64,000 nucleotides of DNA from Streptococcus salivarius (GTDB taxonomy: Bacteria; Bacillota; Bacilli; Lactobacillales; Streptococcaceae), in assembly GCF_009738225.1 (NCBI RefSeq), contig NZ_CP018187.1:2190698-2254697 (forward strand), in the 5' to 3' direction. This document shows positions 55,493 to 64,000 of this stretch, one piece after another. The position numbers and the translations under genes were made by a program. The notes under the pieces are model-generated. The model saw only the letters and a list, made by a program, of their open reading frames with translations. It had not been told where the DNA came from and ran no database searches. How positions within the stretch are numbered: the first letter of the stretch is position 1; every line of letters begins with the position of its first letter.

Positions 55493-57115
55493 ATGCTTAC
55501 TGTATCGGATGTATCGCTTCGTTTTAGCGATCGTAAACTTTTTGATGATGTTAATATTGCCTTCACGCCAGGTAATACTTACGGTCTTATCGGTGCCAAT
55601 GGTGCTGGTAAATCTACTTTTTTGAAAATTTTAGCTGGTGATATCGAACCAACAACAGGACATATCTCTCTTGGTCCTGATGAGCGTCTTTCTGTTCTTC
55701 GTCAGAACCACTTTGACTATGAAGATGAACGCGTCATTGATGTTGTTATCATGGGGAATGAACGCCTCTACGATATTATGAAAGAAAAAGATGCCATCTA
55801 CATGAAGGAAGATTTTTCAGATGAAGATGGTGTCCGTGCTGCTGAATTAGAAGGACTCTTTGCTGAATTGGGTGGTTGGGAAGCTGAAAGCGAAGCCTCA
55901 CAATTGCTTCAGAACCTAAATATCTCAGAAGACCTTCACTATCAAAACATGAGTGAATTGGCTAATGGTGACAAGGTGAAGGTGCTCCTTGCAAAAGCAC
56001 TCTTTGGTAAACCTGATGTACTACTTCTTGACGAACCTACCAACGGTCTTGATATCCAGTCAATCTCATGGCTTGAAGATTTCTTGATTGATTTTGAAAA
56101 TACGGTCATTGTCGTATCCCATGACCGTCACTTCTTGAATAAGGTGTGTACGCATATGGCCGACCTTGACTTTGGTAAAATCAAACTCTATGTCGGTAAC
56201 TATGACTTCTGGAAACAATCTTCAGAATTGGCTGCACGCTTGCAGGCTGACCGTAATGCAAAAGCAGAAGAAAAAATCAAAGAACTTCAAGAATTCGTTG
56301 CACGTTTCTCTGCCAACGCTTCAAAATCTAAACAAGCGACTTCTCGTAAGAAAATGCTTGATAAAATTGAACTAGAAGAAATCGTCCCATCAAGTCGTAA
56401 ATATCCATTCATCAATTTTAAAGCAGAGCGTGAAATCGGCAATGACCTTCTAACAGTTGAAAATCTCACTGTTAAGATGGATGGTGAGACTATTCTTGAT
56501 AACATTAGTTTCATCTTGCGACCAGGAGATAAGACTGCCATCATCGGTCAAAACGATATTCAAACAACTGCATTAATTCGTGCTCTTGCTGATGATATTG
56601 ACTACGAAGGTACAATCAAATGGGGTGTTACTACTAGCCACTCTTACCTTCCAAAAGATAATTCTAAAGACTTTGCATCCGGTGAATCAATTCTCGAATG
56701 GCTCCGTCAATTTGCCGAAAAAGGGGAAGATGATGATACCTTCTTGCGTGGATTCCTTGGACGTATGCTCTTCTCAGGAGATGAGGTTAATAAATCTGTT
56801 AGTGTTCTCTCAGGGGGAGAAAAGGTACGTGTCATGCTTTCTAAGCTCATGCTTTTGAAATCTAACGTCCTTCTTCTAGATGATCCTACTAATCACTTGG
56901 ATTTGGAATCAATCTCAAGTCTGAATGATGGCGTCCGTGACTTCAAAGAGTCTGTTATCTTTGCCAGTCATGACCATGAATTTATCCAAACAATAGCGAA
57001 CCACATCGTAGTCGTTTCTAAAAATGGGGTTATTGACCGTATTGATGAAACTTATGATGAATTCCTTGAAAATGAAGAAGTGCAAGCTAAAGTCAAAGCA
57101 CTATGGGCTGATTAA
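55493..57115 (+). CDS. ABC-F family ATPase (YkpA/YbiT-like)
   Basis: The 540-residue soluble protein has two ABC domains and the linker typical of ABC-F translation factors. Domain 1: Walker A GANGAGKSTFLK near 37 and Walker B LLLDEPTNGLD near 187. Domain 2: Walker A is degenerate (IIGQNDIQTTALIR, lacking the lysine) while LSGGEKVRVML and VLLLDDPTNHLD are intact. The first signature (ELANGDKVKVLL) is also atypical. ABC-F proteins act on the ribosome; this subgroup is chromosomal and widespread, so housekeeping is more likely than antibiotic resistance. Confidence 0.93.
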   Translation: MLTVSDVSLRFSDRKLFDDVNIAFTPGNTYGLIGANGAGKSTFLKILAGDIEPTTGHISLGPDERLSVLRQNHFDYEDERVIDVVIMGNERLYDIMKEKDAIYMKEDFSDEDGVRAAELEGLFAELGGWEAESEASQLLQNLNISEDLHYQNMSELANGDKVKVLLAKALFGKPDVLLLDEPTNGLDIQSISWLEDFLIDFENTVIVVSHDRHFLNKVCTHMADLDFGKIKLYVGNYDFWKQSSELAARLQADRNAKAEEKIKELQEFVARFSANASKSKQATSRKKMLDKIELEEIVPSSRKYPFINFKAEREIGNDLLTVENLTVKMDGETILDNISFILRPGDKTAIIGQNDIQTTALIRALADDIDYEGTIKWGVTTSHSYLPKDNSKDFASGESILEWLRQFAEKGEDDDTFLRGFLGRMLFSGDEVNKSVSVLSGGEKVRVMLSKLMLLKSNVLLLDDPTNHLDLESISSLNDGVRDFKESVIFASHDHEFIQTIANHIVVVSKNGVIDRIDETYDEFLENEEVQAKVKALWAD

Positions 57116-57164
57116 ACTATAAAAAGATGCAGGTTGGGATATCCCAACCTGTCTTAGTATCATT

Positions 57165-59759
57165 ATGACAAATAAAAAATACCATACGACTTTATTATTT
57201 TATCTGGCTGCCTTTTTCTTGCCAGTACTAATCATGATAGGTGTTCTGTATAGCCAAAAAATCTATCCTGGTAGTGAGCGGACTATTTTAACAAGTGATG
57301 GTTTTCATCAGTATGTGATTTTTGCAACTGGACTTAGGAATATACTTCATGGAGATGGAAGCCTCTTTTACACCTTTACAAGTGGGCTAGGTCTTAATTT
57401 CTATGCTCTAACAAGCTATTACTTAGGTTCCTTCTTGTCTCCACTTTACTATTTCTTTACTGTCAACCAAATGGCCGATGCTTTTTATTATATAACACTG
57501 CTTAAGTTTGGTCTTATTGGGCTCTCAGGAGCTTTTAGCTTTAAGCGTCTCTTTACAAAAGTGTCAAGAAGTTTCATCCTATGTCTTTCTACAGGATTTG
57601 CTTTGATGAGCTTTGCTACCAGTCAGTTAGAAATTAACACCTGGCTAGATGCCTTTATTCTAGCACCTCTAATCATATTAGGTTTACACCTCTTACTAAG
57701 ATTCAATAGACGGGGCTTATACTTTTTTAGTCTAACCTGCCTTTTTATCCAAAACTACTATTTTGGATATATGATGGCTATTTTCCTAACCCTTTACACC
57801 ATAGTACAATTGATAACTATCAAGGGGTGGAAGAGTAAGATTCTTCATTTCATAGACTTTGGAATTGTCTCTATACTAGCTGGTTTAAGTAGTGCTGTCA
57901 TGCTGCTGCCAACGCTACTTGACTTGACAACACATGGTGAAAAATTTACAGGTGCGTCAAGTTTGTTGACAGAGTCTACCTATTATTTTGACTTCTTTGC
58001 GAAAAATCTCGTTGGAGTTTATGATACTACTAAATTCGGATCAATCCCTATGATTTATGTGGGAATCTTACCTTTGATTCTTTTTCTACTTTTCTTTATT
58101 AGTAGGGAAATCAAGCTATCATTACGTCTAGGTTACCTCTTATTAGTAGCTTTCTTTATCGCTAGTTTCTACTTACAACCTCTTGATTTGTTTTGGCAAG
58201 GTATGCACACGCCTAACATGTTTCTCCATCGCTATTCTTGGCTCCTATCTCTCCTAACTGTTCTTTTAGCAGGAGAAACACTCAACCGAATTAGAAAGTT
58301 TTCTTTTAAAAGGCTCCTCCTATCTTTCTTAGGATTGAGTACCGCTTACTTACTAACTTGGATCTTTCAATCTCACTATAGCTTCATTGAACCAGTCTCC
58401 TGGCTATTAAGTCTAGCATTTCTCCTAGCCTATGCCATTCTATTTACTAGCTATTTTAGCCAGCAGGTTCCTGGGAGTGTTTTTCGCTGTTTCACCTTCT
58501 TATTCTGCATTTTTGAGCTTACATTAAGTACTTACTATGTTGTTGGAGCTCTTGGAAATGAGTGGGTATTCCCAACTCGTGAAGGCTATCTACAAAATAT
58601 GTCTGCCATTACAAAACTAGTTTCAAAAACTAAGCAAGCGAATAAGACTTTTTACCGTACTGAAAGGTTAGAGGCTCAAACTGGTAACGACAGTATGAAA
58701 TTCAATTATAATGGTATTTCTCAGTTTTCATCCATTCGAAATACCGCTTCAAGCTCAACACTCGATAGGTTAGGCTTCAAATCTGAAGGGACTAATTTAA
58801 ACCTACGTTACCAAAATAACACCATTATCGCTGATAGTCTCTTCGGAATAAAATATAATTTATCGAACTTTGACCTTAATAAGTATGGTTTTAATCACAT
58901 AACTTCTGAGAAAACAATGGGACTTTATCAAAATAATAATGCAAGCCAGCTTGCTATCTTAACTGATGGCATTTACAATAATATTGACTTCACTGTCAAT
59001 ACGCTTGACAATCAAACTAGCTTGCTGAATACTCTCTCTGGACTTAACTTAACCTATTTTAAACGAGCTCCATCTCAACTGTTTGATAAGGATGCTAGAT
59101 CTTTGAATCAGCGCGTGGCTAAAAACGTTAGCAACTCGAATAAAGATTTTGTAACAATCACCTATCAAGTTATTGCTCCACCACATAGTCAACTCTATGT
59201 TAGTATTCCTAATATTTCTTGGTCTGATGACAATAACCACTCTCTGTCAATTACTGTAAACGGTGTGGCAAAGAATCAAGTTACTGACAATACCTTTGAT
59301 TTTTTTGACCTTGGCTACTTTGAAACAGAGTCAATGGTTACCATCAAACTTAGTTTCTCTGGCAATAAAGCAATATCCTTTGATAATCCTAGTTTTTATG
59401 CCCTTGATACTCAAAACTATCAGATAGCTATGGATACTATTAATGAACGTGATAGCAAGGTTACTACGTCAAAAAATAAAGTGTTCGTTGATTATAGCAG
59501 TAAAACGAATGCGTCACTATTCTTTACCATTCCATATGATAAGGGATGGACAGCGACCATAAATCATAAAAAAGTTAAGATTCAACGAGCTCAAAAGGGG
59601 TTCATGAAAGTCGATGTCCCTAGTGGAAGAGGAAAAGTTGTTCTAACCTTTATTCCCTATGGACTTAAGACAGGTTCATTGATTAGTCTATTGGCAAGTA
59701 TCATATTTTGTTGCTACGCTTACTTCATCAGAAAAACAACTATTATTCAAAAAAGCTGA
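57165..59759 (+). CDS. YfhO family membrane protein (GT-C-like)
   Basis: The 864-residue protein has about 13 membrane helices (to about residue 470), a long extracytoplasmic domain (480-835) and a last helix at 838-856. The first loop carries TSDGFHQYVIF, the acidic motif of the YfhO/GT-C family. B. subtilis YfhO glycosylates lipoteichoic acid with GlcNAc-type sugars; a similar role in wall-polymer glycosylation is inferred. A hairpin (AGGTTGGGA/TCCCAACCT) separates it from the ABC-F gene. Confidence 0.92.
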   Translation: MTNKKYHTTLLFYLAAFFLPVLIMIGVLYSQKIYPGSERTILTSDGFHQYVIFATGLRNILHGDGSLFYTFTSGLGLNFYALTSYYLGSFLSPLYYFFTVNQMADAFYYITLLKFGLIGLSGAFSFKRLFTKVSRSFILCLSTGFALMSFATSQLEINTWLDAFILAPLIILGLHLLLRFNRRGLYFFSLTCLFIQNYYFGYMMAIFLTLYTIVQLITIKGWKSKILHFIDFGIVSILAGLSSAVMLLPTLLDLTTHGEKFTGASSLLTESTYYFDFFAKNLVGVYDTTKFGSIPMIYVGILPLILFLLFFISREIKLSLRLGYLLLVAFFIASFYLQPLDLFWQGMHTPNMFLHRYSWLLSLLTVLLAGETLNRIRKFSFKRLLLSFLGLSTAYLLTWIFQSHYSFIEPVSWLLSLAFLLAYAILFTSYFSQQVPGSVFRCFTFLFCIFELTLSTYYVVGALGNEWVFPTREGYLQNMSAITKLVSKTKQANKTFYRTERLEAQTGNDSMKFNYNGISQFSSIRNTASSSTLDRLGFKSEGTNLNLRYQNNTIIADSLFGIKYNLSNFDLNKYGFNHITSEKTMGLYQNNNASQLAILTDGIYNNIDFTVNTLDNQTSLLNTLSGLNLTYFKRAPSQLFDKDARSLNQRVAKNVSNSNKDFVTITYQVIAPPHSQLYVSIPNISWSDDNNHSLSITVNGVAKNQVTDNTFDFFDLGYFETESMVTIKLSFSGNKAISFDNPSFYALDTQNYQIAMDTINERDSKVTTSKNKVFVDYSSKTNASLFFTIPYDKGWTATINHKKVKIQRAQKGFMKVDVPSGRGKVVLTFIPYGLKTGSLISLLASIIFCCYAYFIRKTTIIQKS

Positions 59760-59771
59760 TTATCTTAAATT

Positions 59772-59812
59772 AAATAGGTCTGGAACAAGTGTTCCAGACC
59801 TATTTAACTTTG
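59772..59812 (+). terminator. Terminator of the YfhO gene
   Basis: AAATAGGTCTGGAACA pairs perfectly with TGTTCCAGACCTATTT over 16 bp around a 2-nt loop. Confidence 0.85.
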
Positions 59813-59855
59813 GGTACAAAAAAACTCAAGCTATACAACTTGAGGTGTCTTATCA

Positions 59856-59929
59856 CTCCGCCAGTAGGACTCGAACCTACGACATCATGATTAACAGTCA
59901 TGCGCTACTACCAACTGAGCTATGGCGGA
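59856..59929 (-). tRNA. tRNA-Asn (anticodon GTT)
   Basis: The minus strand folds as a tRNA: acceptor TCCGCCA with TGGCGGA, D-arm AGCTCAGTTGGTAG, anticodon loop CTGTTAA (GTT) and T-arm GTAGGTTCGAGTCCTAC. CCA is not encoded. Confidence 0.96.
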
Positions 59930-59951
59930 TAAAACTGCTAAGTAGCAAAAA

Positions 59952-60023
59952 TAGTCCGTACGGGATTCGAACCCGTGTTACCGCCGTGAAAAGGCGGTGT
60001 CTTAACCCCTTGACCAACGGACC
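59952..60023 (-). tRNA. tRNA-Glu (anticodon TTC)
   Basis: The minus strand folds as a tRNA: acceptor GGTCCGT with ACGGACT, anticodon stem CCGCC/GGCGG with TTC in the loop and T-arm ACGGGTTCGAATCCCGT. It is followed 22 bp later by tRNA-Asn and is probably co-transcribed with it. CCA is not encoded. Confidence 0.96.
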
Positions 60024-60168
60024 AAGTTCTGAGATTTTTATCTCGTTAATACTCTTATTATTATATCAGAGTATTCGATTTTGTCTATACTTTTTTTCAA
60101 AAAAAATATTAAATTTTGCTAAATTTATTCGAATTTTACGTTAGTTTTTATCTTGCTTTTACAAAGTA

Positions 60169-60197
60169 TTGACATGTTGCTATATATTTTGTAAACT
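60169..60197 (+). promoter_or_regulatory. Promoter of tRNA-Arg
   Basis: TTGACA at 60169-60174 and TAAACT at 60192-60197 are spaced by 17 bp; the start point would fall just before the tRNA at 60210. Confidence 0.8.
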
Positions 60198-60209
60198 AAT
60201 AGAGTTATT

Positions 60210-60283
60210 GGTCCCATAGCTCAGCTGGATAGAGCATTCGCCTTCTAAGCGAACGGTCGCAGGTTCGAATCCTGCTGGGATCA
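60210..60283 (+). tRNA. tRNA-Arg (anticodon TCT)
   Basis: Acceptor GGTCCCA pairs with TGGGATC, D-arm AGCTCAGCTGGATAGAGC, anticodon loop CTTCTAA (TCT) and T-arm GCAGGTTCGAATCCTGC. CCA is not encoded. Confidence 0.96.
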
Positions 60284-60287
60284 GATA

Positions 60288-60322
60288 AAAAAACGCAATC
60301 TAGAATCTCTAGTTGCGTTTTT
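60288..60322. terminator. Terminator shared by tRNA-Arg and the DUF1275 gene
   Basis: AAACGCAA at 60291-60298 pairs with TTGCGTTT at 60313-60320, with T tracts on both strands; it overlaps the last codons of the convergent gene. Confidence 0.75.
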
Positions 60323-60992
60323 CTTTTGCCTCGATAAATAAGAAATAATTTAAAACAAACAAGGGAAGCAAAGTCGTATATAGGCTGTATTCATGTAAAT
60401 ATTGAGCAAACCAAGTTGAGGCTGCGACTCCTACCATAAATGTAAAGATGATAACAGTTGTATAAGAAGCTTGTTTAAGCACTTTGGCATCACCCTCGTC
60501 AATAGCCCTAGCAATGGTTAAAGAAGTATTAGTAATATTACCAGTCATCATAAAGGAAGCATAATTTACACCTCTGACTCGCTTAAAAATACCTACTTGA
60601 AGAGAGGCGAAGAATGCCAAGCCTGCAATCGTAATAGTAGAATCAACGTATGGTGTAATAATTGCAAGAATAGTCATCAAGAGAAGGGCAAGTCTAATCG
60701 CTTGCAAATGCCATCCCCACTTATGGTTAATGAGCCACTTCTTAACAAAAAAAACAAAAAACTGACCTAAAACAAAGAAAAAAATAGGTATTACATAGCT
60801 AAAAGCTCTTGCAATATGCCCCTCAACAAGGTGAATGACCAAATAGAGGAGATTGCCTGTCTGGATACTTGCAAATCGACCGTCTTGAGTATTGTAAGTA
60901 TAGGCATCAATGAAGCCTCCTATATAACTAACTAGAGTTGCTACTCGTAATCCTTCAAAAACACGATAGGAGCGTTTTTTCATTCTGAACAT
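60309..60992 (-). CDS. YoaK/DUF1275 family membrane protein
   Basis: The 227-residue protein has six membrane helices and the family motifs VSYIGGFIDAYTY near 21-33, FASIQTGNLLYLVIHLVEG near 40-58 and ASFMMTGNITNTS near 145-157. The function of DUF1275 proteins is unknown. It lies 16 bp downstream of rlmH on the same strand. Confidence 0.9.
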   Translation of the reverse strand: MFRMKKRSYRVFEGLRVATLVSYIGGFIDAYTYNTQDGRFASIQTGNLLYLVIHLVEGHIARAFSYVIPIFFFVLGQFFVFFVKKWLINHKWGWHLQAIRLALLLMTILAIITPYVDSTITIAGLAFFASLQVGIFKRVRGVNYASFMMTGNITNTSLTIARAIDEGDAKVLKQASYTTVIIFTFMVGVAASTWFAQYLHEYSLYTTLLPLFVLNYFLFIEAKEKRN

Positions 60993-61008
60993 GTCTGTTT
61001 CCTTTTTT

Positions 61009-61488
61009 CTACTTATGATAAGGACTTCCCTGCTGAATCATGAATGCACGATAAATTTGTTCTACTAATACAAGGCGCATAAGCTGATGAGGGAATGTTA
61101 AGAGACCAAAACTCATCAATCGATTAGCTCTCTTTTTTACTGTTGGAGAGAGTCCCAAACTGCCCCCTATAATAAAAGTAATATCTGAATAGCCTCTAAG
61201 GGTCACTTGCTCTAACTCTTTAGCAAATTGTTCCGAGGGAAATTGTTTTCCTTCAATAGCTAAGGCAATGACATAATCACGATCACCTACTTTAGCCAAG
61301 ATACGCTGTCCTTCTTTGTCTAGGATAGCTTTATTTTCAGCTTCACTTGCATTATCTGGCGTCTTTTCATCCGTTAATTCTATAGATTCAAATTTTGTGA
61401 AGCGTCCTAGTCGTTTGACATACTCCGCAATGCCATCTTTCAAATATTTTTCTTTCAGTTTTCCAACGGTAATCAATTTAACTTTCAT
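61009..61488 (-). CDS. rlmH: 23S rRNA (pseudouridine1915-N3)-methyltransferase
   Basis: The 159-residue SPOUT methyltransferase starts [20 protein letters not shown] (start at 61488) and has the SAM-knot segments [20 protein letters not shown] and [20 protein letters not shown], and it ends GSPYHK. It methylates pseudouridine 1915 in helix 69. Its location next to htrA and oriC is conserved in streptococci. Confidence 0.97.
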   Translation of the reverse strand: MKVKLITVGKLKEKYLKDGIAEYVKRLGRFTKFESIELTDEKTPDNASEAENKAILDKEGQRILAKVGDRDYVIALAIEGKQFPSEQFAKELEQVTLRGYSDITFIIGGSLGLSPTVKKRANRLMSFGLLTFPHQLMRLVLVEQIYRAFMIQQGSPYHK

Positions 61489-61504
61489 AGGCTTATTATA
61501 GCAC

Positions 61505-61622
61505 ATATCCACAATCTTTTAACACCTTATCCACACCTTTTTCGTGTCAAGCATCTATAGTTATCCTTATAAAATCGCTTTTTATCTACACTTTTTGAAA
61601 CTTATCCACAGACTGTTGATAA
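61505..61622. other. DnaA-box cluster upstream of htrA
   Basis: TTATCCACA occurs exactly at 61527-61535 and 61602-61610, with one-mismatch copies at 61505 (ATATCCACA), 61582 (TTATCTACA) and 61614 (TGTTGATAA on the other strand). The region is AT-rich and intergenic. It may form the distal half of a bipartite origin with the boxes before dnaA, or serve DnaA control of htrA. An extended -10 (TGATATAAT at 61644-61652) for htrA follows. Confidence 0.7.
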
Positions 61623-61693
61623 CTGTTTTTTAAAATCACTTTATGATATAATTAAGCTTACTTTGATATGTTTATCAAAAAGGAGGACTAAAC

Positions 61694-62929
61694 GTGAAAA
61701 AATTTAACTGGAAAAAAATAGTAGCGCCAATTGCAATGCTTGTTATTGGCTTACTAGGTGGTCTACTAGGTGCCTTTATCCTATTAACAGCAGCAGGGGT
61801 ATCTTTTACCAATACAACAGATACAGGTGTTAAAACAGCTAAGACCGTATACAACAATACAACAGATACAACTAAGGCCGTTAAGAAAGTACAAAATGCC
61901 GTTGTTTCTGTCATCAATTACCAAGAAGGCTCATCTTCAGATTCCCTAAATGAACTTTATGGTCGTATTTTTGGTGGAGATGATAGTTCTGATTCTAGCC
62001 AAGACAAATCAAAAGATTCTGATGGATTGCAAGTCGCTGGTGAAGGTTCCGGTGTTATCTATAAAAAAGATGGGAAAGAGGCCTACATCGTAACCAACAA
62101 CCACGTTGTTGATGGTGCTAAAAAACTTGAAATCATGCTTTCAGATGGATCAAAAATTACTGGTGAACTCGTTGGTAAAGATACTTACTCTGACCTAGCA
62201 GTTGTCAAAGTTTCTTCAGATAAAATAAAAACCGTCGCAGAATTTGCAGATTCAAACTCCCTCACAGTTGGTGAAAAGGCAATTGCTATCGGTAGCCCAC
62301 TTGGTACCGAATACGCCAACTCAGTAACAGAGGGAATCGTATCTAGCCTTAGCCGTACCGTAACTATGCAAAACGACAATGGTGAAACTGTCTCAACAAA
62401 TGCTATCCAAACAGATGCTGCCATTAACCCTGGTAACTCTGGTGGTGCCTTAGTCAATATTGAAGGACAAGTTATCGGTATTAACTCAAGTAAGATTTCA
62501 TCAACGTCAGCAGTCGCTGGTAGTGCCGTTGAAGGTATGGGATTCGCCATTCCATCAAACGATGTTGTCGAAATCATTAATCAATTGGAAAAAGACGGTA
62601 AAGTTACACGCCCAGCCCTAGGAATCTCAATGGCCGATCTTAATAGCCTTTCTAGCAGTGCAACTTCTAAATTAGATTTACCAGATGAAGTTAAATCTGG
62701 AGTTGTTGTCGGTAGCGTTCAAAAAGGTATGCCAGCTGATGGTAAACTTCAAGAAAATGATGTTATTACTGAAATTGACGGTAAGGAAATCAGCTCAAAA
62801 ACTGATATTCAAACCAATCTTTACAGCCATAGTATCGGAGATACAATCAAGGTAACCTTCTATCGTGGTAAAGAGAAGAAAACTGAAGAACTTAAATTAA
62901 CAAAATCTACAGAAGACTTATCTGACTAA
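61694..62929 (+). CDS. htrA: HtrA/DegP serine protease
   Basis: The 411-residue protein has an N-terminal membrane anchor (about 9-33), a trypsin-like domain with the triad H137 (TNNHVVDG), D167 (YSDLAVVKV) and S249 (NPGNSGGAL), and one PDZ domain (about 300-400). It degrades misfolded exported proteins and trims competence and bacteriocin peptides in streptococci. It is followed by a terminator and then parB, as in S. pneumoniae. Confidence 0.97.
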   Translation: MKKFNWKKIVAPIAMLVIGLLGGLLGAFILLTAAGVSFTNTTDTGVKTAKTVYNNTTDTTKAVKKVQNAVVSVINYQEGSSSDSLNELYGRIFGGDDSSDSSQDKSKDSDGLQVAGEGSGVIYKKDGKEAYIVTNNHVVDGAKKLEIMLSDGSKITGELVGKDTYSDLAVVKVSSDKIKTVAEFADSNSLTVGEKAIAIGSPLGTEYANSVTEGIVSSLSRTVTMQNDNGETVSTNAIQTDAAINPGNSGGALVNIEGQVIGINSSKISSTSAVAGSAVEGMGFAIPSNDVVEIINQLEKDGKVTRPALGISMADLNSLSSSATSKLDLPDEVKSGVVVGSVQKGMPADGKLQENDVITEIDGKEISSKTDIQTNLYSHSIGDTIKVTFYRGKEKKTEELKLTKSTEDLSD

Positions 62930-62947
62930 GTCATTGACAAATCTGTC

Positions 62948-62981
62948 AAAAGACCTTTACAATAATGTAAAGGTCTTTTTT
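62948..62981 (+). terminator. Terminator after htrA
   Basis: AAAGACCTTTACA pairs with TGTAAAGGTCTTT followed by T residues. Confidence 0.8.
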
Positions 62982-62994
62982 GGAAAGGAATAAC

Positions 62995-63762
62995 ATGCAA
63001 GAACAACTCAAAGCTTTATCTATTAGTGAAATCTACCCAAATCCTTTTCAACCTCGTATAGAATTCTCTGATGAAGAATTAGCAGAACTGAGCCAATCAA
63101 TCGCTGAAAATGGACTGATACAGCCAATCATTGTCCGAAAATCGGACATTATTGGTTATGAACTAATTGCTGGGGAAAGACGTTTACGTGCCTGTAAACG
63201 TCTGGGAATGACAGAAATCCCTGCAGTCGTAAAGGAAGTCTCAGATCAAGAGAGTCGTAAACAAGCTATTATTGAAAATTTACAACGCTCGAATCTCAAT
63301 CCTATTGAAGAAGCAAAGGCCTATCGTAGTTTAATTAATGAGTTAGCTTACAGTCACGAGGAACTGGCAAAAGCTATGGGGAAATCCAGGCCCTATATCA
63401 GTAACGCTCTCAGACTCCTCCAACTTCCCAAAGAGATACAGACAAGTATCGAAAATGGCAAACTGAGTCAAGGACATGCTAGAGCGCTTTTATCTGTTGA
63501 GGATACCCAAAAGCAATTAACTATCTATCATCAGGTGCTTACTGAAAAATGGTCCGTTCGTACTCTGGAAAAAAGACTTCAAGAACTTCCTAAAAAACAA
63601 AAATCAAAAAAAGATATTCACATAAAGGATAAAGAAAAAGAACTAGAAAAATCACTTGGTCTCCCCGTTACTCTTCGTTATCACAAAAATCACTCTGGAA
63701 CTATTCAGATCCACTTTTCGACGGAAGAAGATTTTAACAGAATTATCAACAAGCTAATTTGA
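62995..63762 (+). CDS. parB: Chromosome partitioning protein ParB (Spo0J)
   Basis: The 255-residue protein has the ParB N-terminal CTPase domain (NPFQPRIEFSDEELAELSQS, then GERRLRACKRLG near 53-64 and ENLQRSNLNPIEEAKAY), the HTH (SHEELAKAMGKSRPYISNAL near 118-137) and a C-terminal dimer segment. It loads at the parS sites (two in this window) and recruits SMC. No parA gene is adjacent, as usual in streptococci. Start at 62995 behind GAAAGGA. Confidence 0.97.
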   Translation: MQEQLKALSISEIYPNPFQPRIEFSDEELAELSQSIAENGLIQPIIVRKSDIIGYELIAGERRLRACKRLGMTEIPAVVKEVSDQESRKQAIIENLQRSNLNPIEEAKAYRSLINELAYSHEELAKAMGKSRPYISNALRLLQLPKEIQTSIENGKLSQGHARALLSVEDTQKQLTIYHQVLTEKWSVRTLEKRLQELPKKQKSKKDIHIKDKEKELEKSLGLPVTLRYHKNHSGTIQIHFSTEEDFNRIINKLI

Positions 63763-63995
63763 CCTGTGAATTGATGAGAAAAAAGAAACAAACTTATCCA
63801 CATCATAAAAATGTTGCTCTCCCTTTATTTTAGAGGGTTTCTTTTTTTATTCACAACTTGTGGATAACTCTTGTGCACAATGTGAATTGTCTTTTTCCAT
63901 CTGTGGATAACTAGAGAAACTTTTATCTTCTGACCTGTGGAAAACTTTTTTGTTTTATGATAGAATCAGAGAACAAGAATAAAGAAGGAGAATTG
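63763..63995. other. Origin of replication region (oriC) between parB and dnaA
   Basis: DnaA boxes: TTATCCACA at 63794-63802, and its complement TGTGGATAA at 63859-63867 and 63902-63910; a weaker TGTGGAAAA lies at 63936-63944 and a TTGTGCACAA palindrome at 63871-63880. The stretch is AT-rich and precedes dnaA, the standard place of the streptococcal origin. Confidence 0.88.
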
Positions 63996-64000
63996 ATGGA
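63996..64000 (+). CDS. dnaA: Start of dnaA (partial)
   Basis: An ATG at 63996 lies behind AGAAGGAG and is cut by the window edge after two bases of the second codon. Its identity is inferred from the parB-oriC-dnaA order and the DnaA boxes upstream. Confidence 0.8.

Noticed and set aside
57121..57155. Hairpin AGGTTGGGA/TCCCAACCT as a BOX-like mobile repeat
   Set aside because: A similar GGTTGGGA occurs near 43165 but without a matching second arm or shared flanks, so a repeat family cannot be supported.

Overview
The window is a piece of a Streptococcus chromosome that ends at the replication origin. The order htrA, parB, a cluster of DnaA boxes and the dnaA start codon closes the right edge. 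Two 14-bp parS palindromes, recF, guaB, trpS with its T-box, the ecfT-ecfA2-ecfA1-pgsA-rodZ-yfmH-yfmF block, mnmA, mnmG, gdpP, rplI, dnaB and rpsD are typical of the origin-proximal region of streptococci. Gene content and the many decayed genes suggest the salivarius group (S. salivarius, S. thermophilus or S. vestibularis); the species cannot be fixed from this window alone.

Layout. 1-1990: a decayed PTS gene, a MetE-like gene behind a MET-box, and rpmF-rpmG. 1989-21171: an accessory island built on the 3' end of rpmG. The last bases of rpmG recur as a 13-bp core at about 1974, 11467 and 21157, and what looks like the original rpmG terminator now lies about 19 kb away at 21178. The first half is an apparently complete integrative mobilizable element: integrase, excisionase-like protein, MobT/Rep-type relaxase, a GC-rich hairpin that looks like oriT, a repressor and an AlbA_2/Schlafen-type ATPase. 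An ABC transporter cassette sits beside it between near-identical 34-bp direct repeats. The second half is decayed: wecB, fruR, fruK and umuC fragments, a strong promoter followed by a roughly 300-nt structured and apparently non-coding transcript, and an intact four-gene operon.

That operon is the most striking content. It encodes a membrane PAS-GGDEF diguanylate cyclase, a GT2-GtrA glycosyltransferase, a cellulose-synthase-like GT2 enzyme carrying an intact PilZ (c-di-GMP receptor) domain, and a large GT-C-like membrane protein. It reads as a self-contained c-di-GMP-controlled exopolysaccharide module in a genus better known for c-di-AMP. The window also holds gdpP, the c-di-AMP phosphodiesterase with a degenerate GGDEF domain.

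21200-30100: small accessory or poorly known operons, namely three membrane/exported hypotheticals, a NUDIX gene, PadR-DUF1700-DUF4097, and a divergent YhgE/Pip exporter-like gene with its TetR regulator. 30200-64000: mostly core genes for translation, replication, tRNA modification, cell wall, phospholipid and vitamin uptake, three tRNAs, two YfhO/GT-C-like membrane proteins, and the origin.
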